A stretch of 64,000 nucleotides of DNA from contig NZ_QXML01000008.1 of NCBI RefSeq assembly GCF_003583985.1, forward strand, positions 1 to 64,000. Reading direction: 5' to 3'. This document shows, in pieces, positions 7,064 to 15,320 of the stretch; position 1 is the first letter of the stretch; every line of letters begins with the position of its first letter. The stretch is from Algoriphagus lacus (GTDB lineage: Bacteria > Bacteroidota > Bacteroidia > Cytophagales > Cyclobacteriaceae). The position numbers were made by a program, and so were the translations under genes. Under the pieces are notes generated by a model. The model was given only the letters and a program-made list of their open reading frames with translations, was not told where the DNA came from and made no database searches.

Positions 7064-8107
7064 ATGAAGAGAAGTTTATGTTCCGGATTTTGTGGCCAAA
7101 ACCCCGAAGAAGAAATTATTTTCGGGTGCAAAAGAATCCTTGTCCAGACTTCGGTATTCATTCTTTTGATCTTTCTTCCACTCTTGTGGCCTAATTCACT
7201 TCAGGCCCAATCCCGAAAAAACGTTTCGCAGTTTTCCCAGTTTCAGGGGTATTTCAACCCGGGTTTGACGGGCTACGAAGGCTCTGTGGTTCGTGGATTT
7301 GTGCGAAACCAATGGTCTGGATTTGAAGGGGCACCGCAGACGTTTTTCTTCAGTACCGAAATCGACTTTGGCGAACTGTCAGGGGAGATTGATCCTGCGC
7401 TGATGGGGAAAAATGCCGTTTCGCTAAACCTGATGCATGATACCTACGGTGCATTCCGCGAAAATGAAGTGTTGCTCAATTATGCCTCACGGGTGAGACT
7501 GACCGAAAACCACAATTTGAGATTGGGAGTGGGGGTGATCTACCAGTCCATCCGTCTGGACGGAAGTGCGATGACTACGGAGGAACAGAACGACCCCACC
7601 TTGGGGCAGTACTACGGGACCTTTTCCGACATGGAGTTGATTGACCTGAATGCGGGGATTGCCCTGACGCACCGGAAATACTATTTCTCCTATGCCGTCC
7701 AACGACTCAACGGGGGGAAGGTCAGCAAAGGGGATGAATTTATGGATGGTTATCCGACGGAGCAGTTTGTGCAGGCCGGTTTCCGGGAAGCGTTGACGCC
7801 GAACGTTTCCATCATCACGAATGCATTTTTCCGAAGCAGGAAGGATCTGCCCAACGTGATGGAGCTGAACATGAAAGCCCTGCTGATGGACAGGGTGTGG
7901 CTCGGTGGGGGAATCCGCTTTGACTACGCGAGCAACCTGCAGTTTGGGTTTCTGACCAAGCGGATGAAAGTCGGTTATGTCTATGAATTCCCGATGGGGC
8001 AAAGTTACTTGCTACCCGGCAGCACGCACGAATTCACGGTTACGCTCAACTTGTTCAGGGATAATGTGAGAAACAAGTTTGCTCATGATGAGGTGCTGAT
8101 CTGGTGA
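7064..8107 (+). CDS. PorP/SprF family outer-membrane protein (type IX secretion-associated)
   Basis: A 347-aa predicted outer-membrane beta-barrel. The segment SQFQGYFNPGLTGYEG followed by RNQWSGFEGAPQTFFFS is the typical N-terminal signature of PorP/SprF proteins of Bacteroidota. In gliding relatives they anchor surface adhesins delivered by the type IX system. Alternating hydrophobic strands continue to the C-terminus. The signal peptide appears to be around residues 24-48 ending NSLQAQ, so the ATG used here adds about 20 unneeded residues; a non-ATG start further in is possible. No large adhesin or C-terminal-sorted protein is adjacent. It ends 52 bp from the convergent btuD-like gene. Confidence 0.85.
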   Translation: MKRSLCSGFCGQNPEEEIIFGCKRILVQTSVFILLIFLPLLWPNSLQAQSRKNVSQFSQFQGYFNPGLTGYEGSVVRGFVRNQWSGFEGAPQTFFFSTEIDFGELSGEIDPALMGKNAVSLNLMHDTYGAFRENEVLLNYASRVRLTENHNLRLGVGVIYQSIRLDGSAMTTEEQNDPTLGQYYGTFSDMELIDLNAGIALTHRKYYFSYAVQRLNGGKVSKGDEFMDGYPTEQFVQAGFREALTPNVSIITNAFFRSRKDLPNVMELNMKALLMDRVWLGGGIRFDYASNLQFGFLTKRMKVGYVYEFPMGQSYLLPGSTHEFTVTLNLFRDNVRNKFAHDEVLIW

Positions 8108-8159
8108 TCAAACTGTTTTTTGTCTTCTTTGAATAGAAAGAGTAGCTTCTGGGGAGTTT

Positions 8160-9140
8160 TTAGGTTTTGAGGTATTGGATGAGTCCCTCGAGTGTCCCGA
8201 ATTTCTGTCCGGAGTAGGTAAGAAAAAGGGGGTTGTGTTGGATGGTGATTTGACCCTGAACTTCAGAAATCCCAGCTTTACGGAGCGATTTTTTAACCCA
8301 AAAAACCAGCTCCTGCGGACCTTCGATCCAGAATTCCGAAGCATCACCTTCCAGTTCAATTCGTCCGCGAATGAGGTTAAACCTGTATTTGTCACTAGGG
8401 AGCAATTGGTTGACCTGACCGGAAAGGATGAGATCCTCCGGTCTACCGGAAATCAATGGGGTACCGCAGTTGAGCAGCCAAAACCGATCGGCAGTCTCAA
8501 TGGCAATATCCAGATCATGGGTCACGACTAAGATTCCTTTTCCTCGATTTACTGCGATATCCCTGAGTAAGGACATGATTTCAAAGCGGTTGACCAGATC
8601 CAGGTGAGCGGTGGGTTCGTCAAGGATGAGGACTTGCCCGTCCTGCGCGAGTGCCCGAGCGATCATGGCTTTTTGGCGCTGACCGTCGCTGATTTCGCTG
8701 AGTCGCTCGTCTTGGAGGTAGGTGATTTTAGTATCTGAAAGTGCTTTTTCAACCAAGAACCGGTCTTGCTCATTTAGCCTTCCGGACCAACCCGTATGGG
8801 GAGTTCTGCCCAGAGCTACCAACTGTCCCACCGTCATATTTCCGGGAAAAATCGGGTCAGTCAAGACTACTGCGATTTGCTTTGCCAGTGACTCAAGAGA
8901 AAAGGTCTTGATATCCTTACCTTCCAGAGAAAGATTTCCTGAAAAGGGAGCGATTTGACCGAGAATTGCCTTGATCAGGGTCGATTTTCCGACGCCATTT
9001 GGACCGAGAAGACAAGTCATTTCACCTGAAAAAAGCTGAAAGTTTAACCCGGAAAGGATCTCTTTCGAGGTTTTTCCTTTTCGGTAACCCAGACTTAATT
9101 CTTTTCCTTCCAGGGCGATATGTCGCTGAAATTTTTCCAT
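8160..9140 (-). CDS. btuD: ABC transporter ATPase, cobalamin/iron-complex type (BtuD-like)
   Basis: A 326-aa cytoplasmic ATPase that would drive import through the adjacent permease. Visible motifs are Walker A (GPNGVGKST), a signature variant (ISDGQRQK in place of LSGGQ), Walker B (LILDEPTAHLD) and the switch His in VVTHDLD. About 80 C-terminal residues extend beyond the core ATPase fold. It is last in a minus-strand operon, 4 bp after the permease. The FecE/BtuD family covers B12, haem and siderophores. The cobalamin assignment comes from the neighbouring riboswitch operon and is an inference, though a strong one. Confidence 0.85.
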   Translation of the reverse strand: MEKFQRHIALEGKELSLGYRKGKTSKEILSGLNFQLFSGEMTCLLGPNGVGKSTLIKAILGQIAPFSGNLSLEGKDIKTFSLESLAKQIAVVLTDPIFPGNMTVGQLVALGRTPHTGWSGRLNEQDRFLVEKALSDTKITYLQDERLSEISDGQRQKAMIARALAQDGQVLILDEPTAHLDLVNRFEIMSLLRDIAVNRGKGILVVTHDLDIAIETADRFWLLNCGTPLISGRPEDLILSGQVNQLLPSDKYRFNLIRGRIELEGDASEFWIEGPQELVFWVKKSLRKAGISEVQGQITIQHNPLFLTYSGQKFGTLEGLIQYLKT

Positions 9141-9144
9141 CGGC

Positions 9145-10164
9145 TTAGAAATCCTTGCTGAAATTACGCTTCAAAATCAGGGTGATTACGATGGGTGCTC
9201 CGACTAGGGAAGTGACTGCATTGATGGGCAGCGTGCTTGCAATTCCCGGGAGTTGACCTGCAGCATCACAGAGCAACAGCAAAATGGAACCGATTAGGGC
9301 TGATGCAGGAAAAAGAATTCGATGGTCGGCAGTTTTCCAAACGATGCGCGCCAAGTGCGGTACTGCAATTCCCACAAAAGCAATCGGCCCGCAGAAGGCG
9401 GTGATTCCGCCTGCCAAAATCCCAGTACTTCCGATCATGAGCCAGCGCATGCGGTCAGGCCGTATGCCCATGCTTCGGGCATAATTTTCTCCCAGCAGGA
9501 GGGCATTATATGATTTGATCGAGAAAAAAACAGGAAGCAATCCCAGTCCGGTCAAGACTCCCAAAATCCCCACCTGAGACCAACCCAAAGCCCCGAGGCT
9601 TCCCATTGACCAAACGGTGAACAGTTTCAAAGCCTCCGCTCCGGAAAAGAAGGAAAGCACCGAAATCACCGCCGAAACCGCACTGCCAAACATCAATCCC
9701 ACGATCAGCAGTGTCATGCTGTCCTTCACTCTCCAGGCCACCAGACTGACACCCATCAGCACTAAGGCCGCTCCTGAAATCCCCGCCAAAGCAATAGCCC
9801 AGGAGTTGATCCCGCTTAGGGCAAACCCAAAAGCCGAACCCGCCAACATCAAAATCGCCACACCCAGTCCGGCTCCCGAACTGATCCCGAGTACATAAGG
9901 TCCTGCCAGAGGATTTCGGAAAAAGGTCTGCATCTGAAGGCCAGAAATACTCAGTCCAATACCGGCAAAAATGGCTACCAGTGCTTTGGGAAACCGATAA
10001 TTGAGAATGATTTCCTCCCAGGAGTCCCTGGCCCAGTTTCCTGAAAAAATCCCCGAAACGATCTCCCCAAACGGAATCCACACCGATCCCAAGCTCAGAT
10101 TGAGCAAAACGCTCAGCCCGAGTAGGAGGAAGGTGATGGGGAAGAGGTAAGGGCGGAGGGGCAT
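9145..10164 (-). CDS. btuC: FecCD-family ABC permease (BtuC-like)
   Basis: A 339-aa inner-membrane permease with about ten hydrophobic helices. The FecCD family pattern is clear: YRFPKALVAIFAGIGLSISG near residue 50, RNPLAGPYVLGISSGAG near 85, and the GPIAFVGIAVPHLAR coupling-loop region near 260 that contacts the ATPase. It lies 53 bp downstream of the binding-protein gene and 4 bp upstream of the ATPase, a standard F-C-D order. Cobalamin is the likely substrate given the B12 riboswitch locus next door. Confidence 0.9.
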   Translation of the reverse strand: MPLRPYLFPITFLLLGLSVLLNLSLGSVWIPFGEIVSGIFSGNWARDSWEEIILNYRFPKALVAIFAGIGLSISGLQMQTFFRNPLAGPYVLGISSGAGLGVAILMLAGSAFGFALSGINSWAIALAGISGAALVLMGVSLVAWRVKDSMTLLIVGLMFGSAVSAVISVLSFFSGAEALKLFTVWSMGSLGALGWSQVGILGVLTGLGLLPVFFSIKSYNALLLGENYARSMGIRPDRMRWLMIGSTGILAGGITAFCGPIAFVGIAVPHLARIVWKTADHRILFPASALIGSILLLLCDAAGQLPGIASTLPINAVTSLVGAPIVITLILKRNFSKDF

Positions 10165-10217
10165 TTGTTAAATTCGGAGAGGTTCGTGGTGATATGAACC
10201 TCGGCTATGATTTTCTT

Positions 10218-11384
10218 TTAGTTTAACTTCTGATAGAAATATAACTCATAATTGGGCAGAAGTTCCGGGTGGAGGATTTTGATCAGGTCTTTGAGGATCA
10301 GATCCGGGCGCATGTACCCCAATTCGAAATACTCCAGGCCACCGGTTGGGCCTTTTTTGGCAGTGTAGGTAAAGACTTTTCCGTCCTTGAGCGCCTGGAA
10401 TGACCGGTAACGGGGTTCGGTTTGAATCATATTTTCCAGGCTTGGAAAGTCTGCCGAACCGATCCAAAAATCGGCTTCAAGCCCTTTGTCCAGTACAAAT
10501 TCATAGCTCAGTTGCAGGCTTCCTTCTCCGGCTTGATCGGAGAAAATGTAGCGTCCTCCGGCGTTTTCCAGGATTTGGGCTCCCCAGCTGTCCGCGCCGG
10601 GTGCATACCAAATATCCTGATACATCACTCCACTCAGGACACTGGGTTTTTGGGCTTCCGAGAGGGTTTCACCCAGCTTTTTTGCCTCCAGATAGTCAGC
10701 CTCAATTTGTGTAAACACGGCCTCGGCTTCCTTGTATTTTCCAAGTAAAATCCCGGTGAATTTGATCCATTCGGCTCTTCCCAAAGGGTCCTGCTCCACG
10801 TATTCCCCATTGATCAGGGCCGGAATTCCTGCCTGAGCGAAGAGCTCGAGGTATCTTAAATCTTCTCCCAAGGTGGAGATCATGATCCAATCCGGCTGGA
10901 GGTCGATGACCATTTCCGGGTTGGCGGCAGGCCCGTTTCCGAGGTCTTTGACCTTGCCGGTATTGATCAAGGCTCTGGTTTTTTCGGAGGAAATGAGATC
11001 GGGCTGCGGAAATCCCACCAGTTTTTCGGTCTCACCAAGAAGATCCAAATGTGGAATTTGAGTCGTGGAAGTCAGGATCAAATCTGTAACAGGTAGCTGG
11101 ACTACGGCATCAAACCCGGTTTTTTCTGCCTTTGAATTCTCTTCCAAAACCAGGTATCGATACGTTTTTTCAGCCCCGGTGTACCCTTGGGTTACGTGGA
11201 TTTCCCAGAAATTTTCGCCTTGAAAAATCTCAAATCCTTTGGCATACCTGAGCGGGACAGAAGTTTTTTCACTGGAATCCGAGTTCTCTTTTTTGCAGGA
11301 AAAAGTGAGGATCAATAGCCATCCTAAGAGGAGGTAAGCGGCTGATTTAAAGTAAAAAACTGAGTTTTTGGAATTTCCTGACAT
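10218..11384 (-). CDS. btuF: ABC transporter substrate-binding lipoprotein (BtuF-like)
   Basis: A 388-aa periplasmic binding lipoprotein. I start at the ATG at 11384, which gives a signal peptide ending in the lipobox LTFSC; the longer frame to 11477 adds residues with no signal character. The mature part has the two-lobed helical-backbone binding-protein pattern: RYLVL and PVTDLILTST strands, PDWIM, GIPALINGEYVEQDPLGRAEW, a long linking helix and a second lobe with VLSGVMYQDIWYAPG and YFELGYMRPDLIL. It heads the F-C-D operon and is divergent from the riboswitch-controlled receptor. Its own 5' region (11385-11498) is too short for a second cobalamin riboswitch. Confidence 0.87.
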   Translation of the reverse strand: MSGNSKNSVFYFKSAAYLLLGWLLILTFSCKKENSDSSEKTSVPLRYAKGFEIFQGENFWEIHVTQGYTGAEKTYRYLVLEENSKAEKTGFDAVVQLPVTDLILTSTTQIPHLDLLGETEKLVGFPQPDLISSEKTRALINTGKVKDLGNGPAANPEMVIDLQPDWIMISTLGEDLRYLELFAQAGIPALINGEYVEQDPLGRAEWIKFTGILLGKYKEAEAVFTQIEADYLEAKKLGETLSEAQKPSVLSGVMYQDIWYAPGADSWGAQILENAGGRYIFSDQAGEGSLQLSYEFVLDKGLEADFWIGSADFPSLENMIQTEPRYRSFQALKDGKVFTYTAKKGPTGGLEYFELGYMRPDLILKDLIKILHPELLPNYELYFYQKLN

Positions 11385-11498
11385 GGAAAATGAAAGGTGA
11401 AATTTTTCACCAAGGTAAAGGAGTCCATACCTGCTTTCCAAAATTTTCGATGTCAGGAGATTTTTTTGACCGGGCAAAATCGCCTTTCTTTGTCAGCG

Positions 11499-11706
11499 AT
11501 GAAGGTTCCCAATCCGTTGATCGGCTCTTGGGATTAAAAGGGAATCCGGTGAAAAACCGGAGCTGTCCCCGCAACTGTCAGTCTGTCCTTTCCCGAATTT
11601 TCGGGATCGGAAAAAGCTTTTACTCCACTATGCCATTGTCCCGATTACTATCGGGATGAGAAGGCCGGTAAAAGTCAGATGAGCCAGGAGACCTGCCTTG
11701 ATCAGT
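11499..11706 (+). ncRNA. Cobalamin (AdoCbl-type) riboswitch
   Basis: Hallmark blocks appear in order: GAAGGTTCCC (11501), the AAAAGGGAATCCGGTGAAAA region (11536), GCTGTCCCCGCAACTGT (11562-11578), variable arms including a CCCGATTACTATCGGG hairpin (11640-11655), and the B12 box GCCAGGAGACCTGCC (11683-11697). It lies about 150 nt before the TonB-dependent receptor, as is usual for btuB leaders. A TTTG at 11465 and a TAnnTTTG-like TTTCTTTG at 11485 could form a Bacteroidota promoter, but the spacing is not ideal. Confidence 0.95.
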
Positions 11707-11752
11707 TGATTCTGTGCTTTCGGAGGAAAAGCGAAGAAGACATGTCGATTTC

Positions 11753-11789
11753 CATTCCGATGACTTGTCCTCCGTGGCAGATCGGAATG
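11753..11789 (+). promoter_or_regulatory. Candidate riboswitch expression-platform hairpin
   Basis: CATTCCGAT (11753-11761) pairs perfectly with ATCGGAATG (11781-11789) across a 19-nt loop, about 55 nt after the B12 box and 70 nt before the receptor start. A pyrimidine-rich stretch follows, with no clean T-tract, so control could be of translation or of weak termination. Confidence 0.45.
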
Positions 11790-11859
11790 CGAAAGTTTTC
11801 ATTTCTTCCCATTTCTCTTCAAGCCCGAATCGAATTGAACCATTTCTATTCGATCAGGC

Positions 11860-13704
11860 ATGATTTTACTGTTTTGGGTATTTTCTTTCTTCGGCTCTAT
11901 GCCGGAGCAGGACACCGTTTCCCTGGTGGAAGTGGAAGTGTATGCGCCTGCCTTGGATCGGTTTGCAGAAGGGCAAAAGATCGTCCAACTCGGGAAGCGC
12001 GAGCTTTTGACCTATTCCGGAAGGTCCTTGGGGGATTTGTTGCAGGAGAAAAGCCCGGTTTTTGTCCGTCAATACGGGGCAGGAATGTTGGCCTCGCCAT
12101 CCTTTCGTGGGACTTCAGCCGGCCACACTGCCGTTTTTTGGAATGGTCTCCCCATCAACAGCCCTTCCCTTGGACAAAGTGATCTGTCGATTCTACCCGT
12201 CGCGGGGATTGATCGGTTGGGGATTCACTTTGGGAGTGGAGGAGCACTGTTTGGAAATGAAGCCATCGGGGGAAGTCTTCATCTGGAGACCAAACCTGAA
12301 TTTGGAAAAGGGTTTACCGGGCACTTTTCCCAACAAATCGGAAGTTTTGGACTTTTCAACTCCCGATTGAGTGGCCAATTTTCTTTCGAAAAATTCACCT
12401 TCCAAACAAAAGTCTACCGGGAGTTTACCGAAAATGATTTTCCCTATCAGGACCTTTCTCAGCCTGGGACACCGGAAATCAGGCTAGAGCATGCACGATT
12501 TGAGCAACGGGGGATTGTACAGGACGTGGCTTGGAATATTGCTGAAAAATCCCAGTTAAAAACTTCCATCTGGTGGAATCAAGCCGAGCGGGAGGTTCAG
12601 CCCGTCATGGGTTCGAGGACGCAGGATATCCAGCAGGATCAAAGTTTGAGAGCTGTTTTGGATTATTTCCGATTTGGGCAAAAGTCTGTTTTGAATCTCA
12701 AAATTGGCTTCTTTCAGGATAATCAACTTTTTAATTCGACATCAAATGCCACCAGCTTGTTTTTGTTGGGAGGAGATTGGGACTACGCTTTTTCAGAAAA
12801 ATGGACTTCCAGATCCGGTGCCCGATTTACGTTAGCCGCAGGCGATCTCAGTACCTACGAGGCAAGGGAGGACCGGCTTGAACTCTACCAGTCCACCCGT
12901 TTTGTTCCGGCTGAAAAACTGGCCATTTCACTTAATCTCAGGCAGCTCATTTATTCGGGGGCTTTTGCTCCATTCACACCAAGTATTGGATTGGATTGGG
13001 GGTTTTGGGAAAAGGAAAATCAGGGGTTGAAGTTAAAAGCTTCTCTGGGAAGGGGATTTAAAGTATCCACGCTCAACGATCGATTTTGGAATCCGGGAGG
13101 AAATCCCAATCTCCTTCCGGAGCAAAGTTGGAATGGAGAACTGGGCTTTCATTTTACCCGAAACGCCAACATTTCCCTTACCCAAAGCCTGACCTATTAC
13201 CGAATGAACGTGAACAACTGGATCATCTGGTTGCCTCAGGGGAGCATCTGGAGTCCGGAAAATATCCGTGAGGTTCGTAACCAGGGAGTGGAATACCAAG
13301 GAAAAAGCAACTGGAAAACAGGGACTTGGAATTGGGAATTGGGGTTGAGCTATACTTTTTCGGATGCCTTGGACCTTACCTCAGATGCTACCCAGCCCCA
13401 GCAGTTGCCTTATACTCCTCGTCATCAGGCCAATGGAACTCTGAAAACCGAAGTAGGTCGGTTTTGGGTCAATCTTGGGACTTTTTATGTGGGAGAGCGA
13501 GCTGTTGGAACTGGCAATTCGAGGGTCCTGAATGGATTCCAGCTTTGGAATACATCGGTTGGTTTTTCAGGAATAACATGGGGAAAAGTCCGGATGCCGC
13601 TCAGTTTTCAGGTCTTGAACCTTTTCGATAAGGACTATCAGGTGCTTTACCTCCGGGCAATGCCCGGCAGATCATATCAATTTAATTTAATCCTAGACTT
13701 ATGA
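11860..13704 (+). CDS. btuB: TonB-dependent receptor, probable cobalamin receptor (BtuB-like)
   Basis: A 614-aa outer-membrane receptor expected to import cobalamin using TonB energy. Residues about 25-140 form the plug (SLGDLLQEKSPVFVRQYG, SFRGTSAGHTAVFWNGLPIN, GSGGALFGNEAIGGSLHLE). The rest is a 22-strand barrel with the family segment KASLGRGFKVSTLNDRFWNP and a YQVLYLRAMPGRSYQFNLIL ending. The signal peptide is short (about 16 residues). It is controlled by the upstream cobalamin riboswitch and overlaps the following propeller lipoprotein gene by 4 nt (ATGA), so the two are translationally coupled. Receptor class is certain; cobalamin specificity rests on the riboswitch. Confidence 0.9.
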   Translation: MILLFWVFSFFGSMPEQDTVSLVEVEVYAPALDRFAEGQKIVQLGKRELLTYSGRSLGDLLQEKSPVFVRQYGAGMLASPSFRGTSAGHTAVFWNGLPINSPSLGQSDLSILPVAGIDRLGIHFGSGGALFGNEAIGGSLHLETKPEFGKGFTGHFSQQIGSFGLFNSRLSGQFSFEKFTFQTKVYREFTENDFPYQDLSQPGTPEIRLEHARFEQRGIVQDVAWNIAEKSQLKTSIWWNQAEREVQPVMGSRTQDIQQDQSLRAVLDYFRFGQKSVLNLKIGFFQDNQLFNSTSNATSLFLLGGDWDYAFSEKWTSRSGARFTLAAGDLSTYEAREDRLELYQSTRFVPAEKLAISLNLRQLIYSGAFAPFTPSIGLDWGFWEKENQGLKLKASLGRGFKVSTLNDRFWNPGGNPNLLPEQSWNGELGFHFTRNANISLTQSLTYYRMNVNNWIIWLPQGSIWSPENIREVRNQGVEYQGKSNWKTGTWNWELGLSYTFSDALDLTSDATQPQQLPYTPRHQANGTLKTEVGRFWVNLGTFYVGERAVGTGNSRVLNGFQLWNTSVGFSGITWGKVRMPLSFQVLNLFDKDYQVLYLRAMPGRSYQFNLILDL

Positions 13705-14750
13705 AATTTACTTTGAAATCCCAACTCGGGGCTTTTGCCCTGCTTTTTGTCCTTTTTTCCTGTGAAGATTCAGGAAGAGAAAATCCGCTTGGAGCCTATG
13801 AAACAGGAGTTTTGATTCTAAATGAAGGCGCTTTTGGAGCCAATGACGGGGAGATTTTTCACTTTGATCCGGTTTCGGGTGCTTTGAAACAAAATGTGTT
13901 TGAACTTGAAAACGCGCGTCCATTTGCGGGACTTTTGGAAGATGTGGTTGAAGCGGATGGAAGGCTTTATTTGGTCGCCAACACTGGAAAAGTCGAGATC
14001 GTGAATGCTGGAGATTTCAAGTCCCGTGGTGCAGTAGTCGGAGACTTGGATCAACCAAGGTCTCTGGAAGCGGTAGAAGGGAAGCTGTTTATTTCTGATT
14101 ATGGTCCTTACGACGCCAGCTACAATACCCCGGATTCTTATGTGGCTGTGGTAACCGGACTGGATGGAGGCACAGTAAAAAAGAAAATAGCAGTTTCCAA
14201 CAAACCGGAAGACTTGTATGTGAGTGGAAATTTCGTCCTGGTGGCTGGATCGGAAGAAGGGAAAGTGGAATTAATCGATGCCCGTACCGAATCTGTCATC
14301 CTAAGCCTGGATGTGAAGGGTCAGCCTGTCCAGTTTTTTGAAAAAGGAGGAGACCTTTGGCTGTATTCCTTTGATTCGGAAAAGGTCTATTTTCAATCTT
14401 TCCGAATGGACAATTTCGCCCTGAAAAGCTTGAAAGAAGTTAGCTTGCCTAGTGCTACCAGTCGCATGACAATTGGGTCAGGCAACCGAATCTACATTCT
14501 TACCAGCTCCGGATGGCCGGAGTATCGGGATGCGGTGGCCATTGTCAATTTCAACGACAATTCCGTTACTCCGACCTGGAAAACCGGATCAGGATTTTAT
14601 GGAATCGGCTTCGATCCGGAGCGGCAAGAGCTCTATGTAGCCAACTCCAAAGGATTTCAGGGTAACGGTGAATTTGTGATATACTCCGAACAAGGCACAG
14701 AACTTCGAAAAATGGAGGTAGGCAGAGGACCTTCCGGGTTTTCGTTTTAG
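13701..14750 (+). CDS. Surface beta-propeller lipoprotein, DUF5074/BtuG-like
   Basis: A 349-aa lipoprotein with lipobox LLFVLFSC (Cys21). The mature part is a YncE/DUF5074-type seven-bladed propeller: GVLILNEGAFGANDGEIFHF, GRLYLVANTGKVEIVNA, NKPEDLYVSGNFVLVAG and a closing ELYVANSKG blade. In Bacteroides, BtuG proteins of this fold sit next to BtuB and bind B12 at the cell surface with very high affinity. Coupling to the riboswitch-controlled receptor by an ATGA overlap supports the same role here. Ligand-contact residues cannot be judged by eye. Confidence 0.8.
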   Translation: MKFTLKSQLGAFALLFVLFSCEDSGRENPLGAYETGVLILNEGAFGANDGEIFHFDPVSGALKQNVFELENARPFAGLLEDVVEADGRLYLVANTGKVEIVNAGDFKSRGAVVGDLDQPRSLEAVEGKLFISDYGPYDASYNTPDSYVAVVTGLDGGTVKKKIAVSNKPEDLYVSGNFVLVAGSEEGKVELIDARTESVILSLDVKGQPVQFFEKGGDLWLYSFDSEKVYFQSFRMDNFALKSLKEVSLPSATSRMTIGSGNRIYILTSSGWPEYRDAVAIVNFNDNSVTPTWKTGSGFYGIGFDPERQELYVANSKGFQGNGEFVIYSEQGTELRKMEVGRGPSGFSF

Positions 14751-14752
14751 TC

Positions 14753-14789
14753 AAAAAAATGGGAGGAGAATTGTTACATCCTCCTCCCA
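14753..14789 (-). terminator. Intrinsic terminator of the HI0074-like gene
   Basis: GGGAGGAG (14761-14768) pairs with CTCCTCCC (14781-14788). On the minus strand the stem is followed by a run of seven T. It lies between two convergent genes and may also slow transcription from the propeller gene on the plus strand. Confidence 0.75.
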
Positions 14790-14816
14790 ATGTTTGGATT
14801 TTGTCATTTTAGGATT

Positions 14817-15233
14817 TTACTCATCCAACTTTTTTTCCATGGTATCTTCAAATTTCTCGAGCAGGGAGATGTAGTTGTGCCGGATATTTTCCAGGAATTT
14901 TTGTTGGGTATCCAGCGCATAAACAGGATTGTACTGAATACGGTCGATAATCATGTCCAACCAGGATTTGCCGTCGTCGATCAGTTCGGCATGAAAGGCT
15001 TCAACAGTGGTGTCTCTTGATCCTGAAAAGGGTCCCTTTCCCATTTTTTGGAAGTACTTACCGATCAATTTCAGGGCAAGCTCATGTGCCACTTCGAAAT
15101 GAATAATCAATTCCCGGGATTGAGATTCCGAATATCCAGTCTTTTCGCCTCGGGTTGCAAAAGTCTTTAGCTCTTCCAAAGCGGTGCTGAATTGTTTTAG
15201 ACACTCCTCACAGGATTGCGGTAAGGTTTTCAT
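14817..15233 (-). CDS. HI0074/HEPN-like nucleotidyltransferase substrate-binding protein (orphan)
   Basis: A 138-aa helical-bundle protein. The pattern FEVAHELALKLIGKYF, then VEAFHAELIDDGKSWLDMI.DR, then IRHNYISLLEKF matches the HI0074 family, which normally pairs with a small MNT-type nucleotidyltransferase in HepT-MntA-type modules. No such partner lies next to it. The usual R-x(4-6)-H region after WLDM reads DRIQYNPVYAL, with no His, so the ribonuclease-type HEPN site looks lost; another R-x4-H occurs in RELIIH but at a different position. It may be a domesticated or degenerate antitoxin-module component. Confidence 0.75.
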   Translation of the reverse strand: MKTLPQSCEECLKQFSTALEELKTFATRGEKTGYSESQSRELIIHFEVAHELALKLIGKYFQKMGKGPFSGSRDTTVEAFHAELIDDGKSWLDMIIDRIQYNPVYALDTQQKFLENIRHNYISLLEKFEDTMEKKLDE

Positions 15234-15282
15234 TTTGGGATTTTCTTTCTTTCAAATTAGAGAAAAATGGCCGGGAATTCGA

Positions 15283-15312
15283 AAAAACCGGTTGGAATTT
15301 TGAACTCCAACC
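15283..15312 (-). terminator. Intrinsic terminator of the first htrA gene
   Basis: GGTTGGA (15290-15296) pairs with TCCAACC (15306-15312). On the minus strand the stem is followed by GGTTTTTTC. It lies 9 bp after the htrA stop codon. Confidence 0.8.
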
Positions 15313-15320
15313 ACTTTTTG

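Noticed and set aside
6982..7194. 70-aa ORF with a signal-like start before PorP/SprF
   Set aside because: It overlaps the PorP/SprF start in another frame and soon loses any plausible character; possible start-region confusion but no frameshift evidence.
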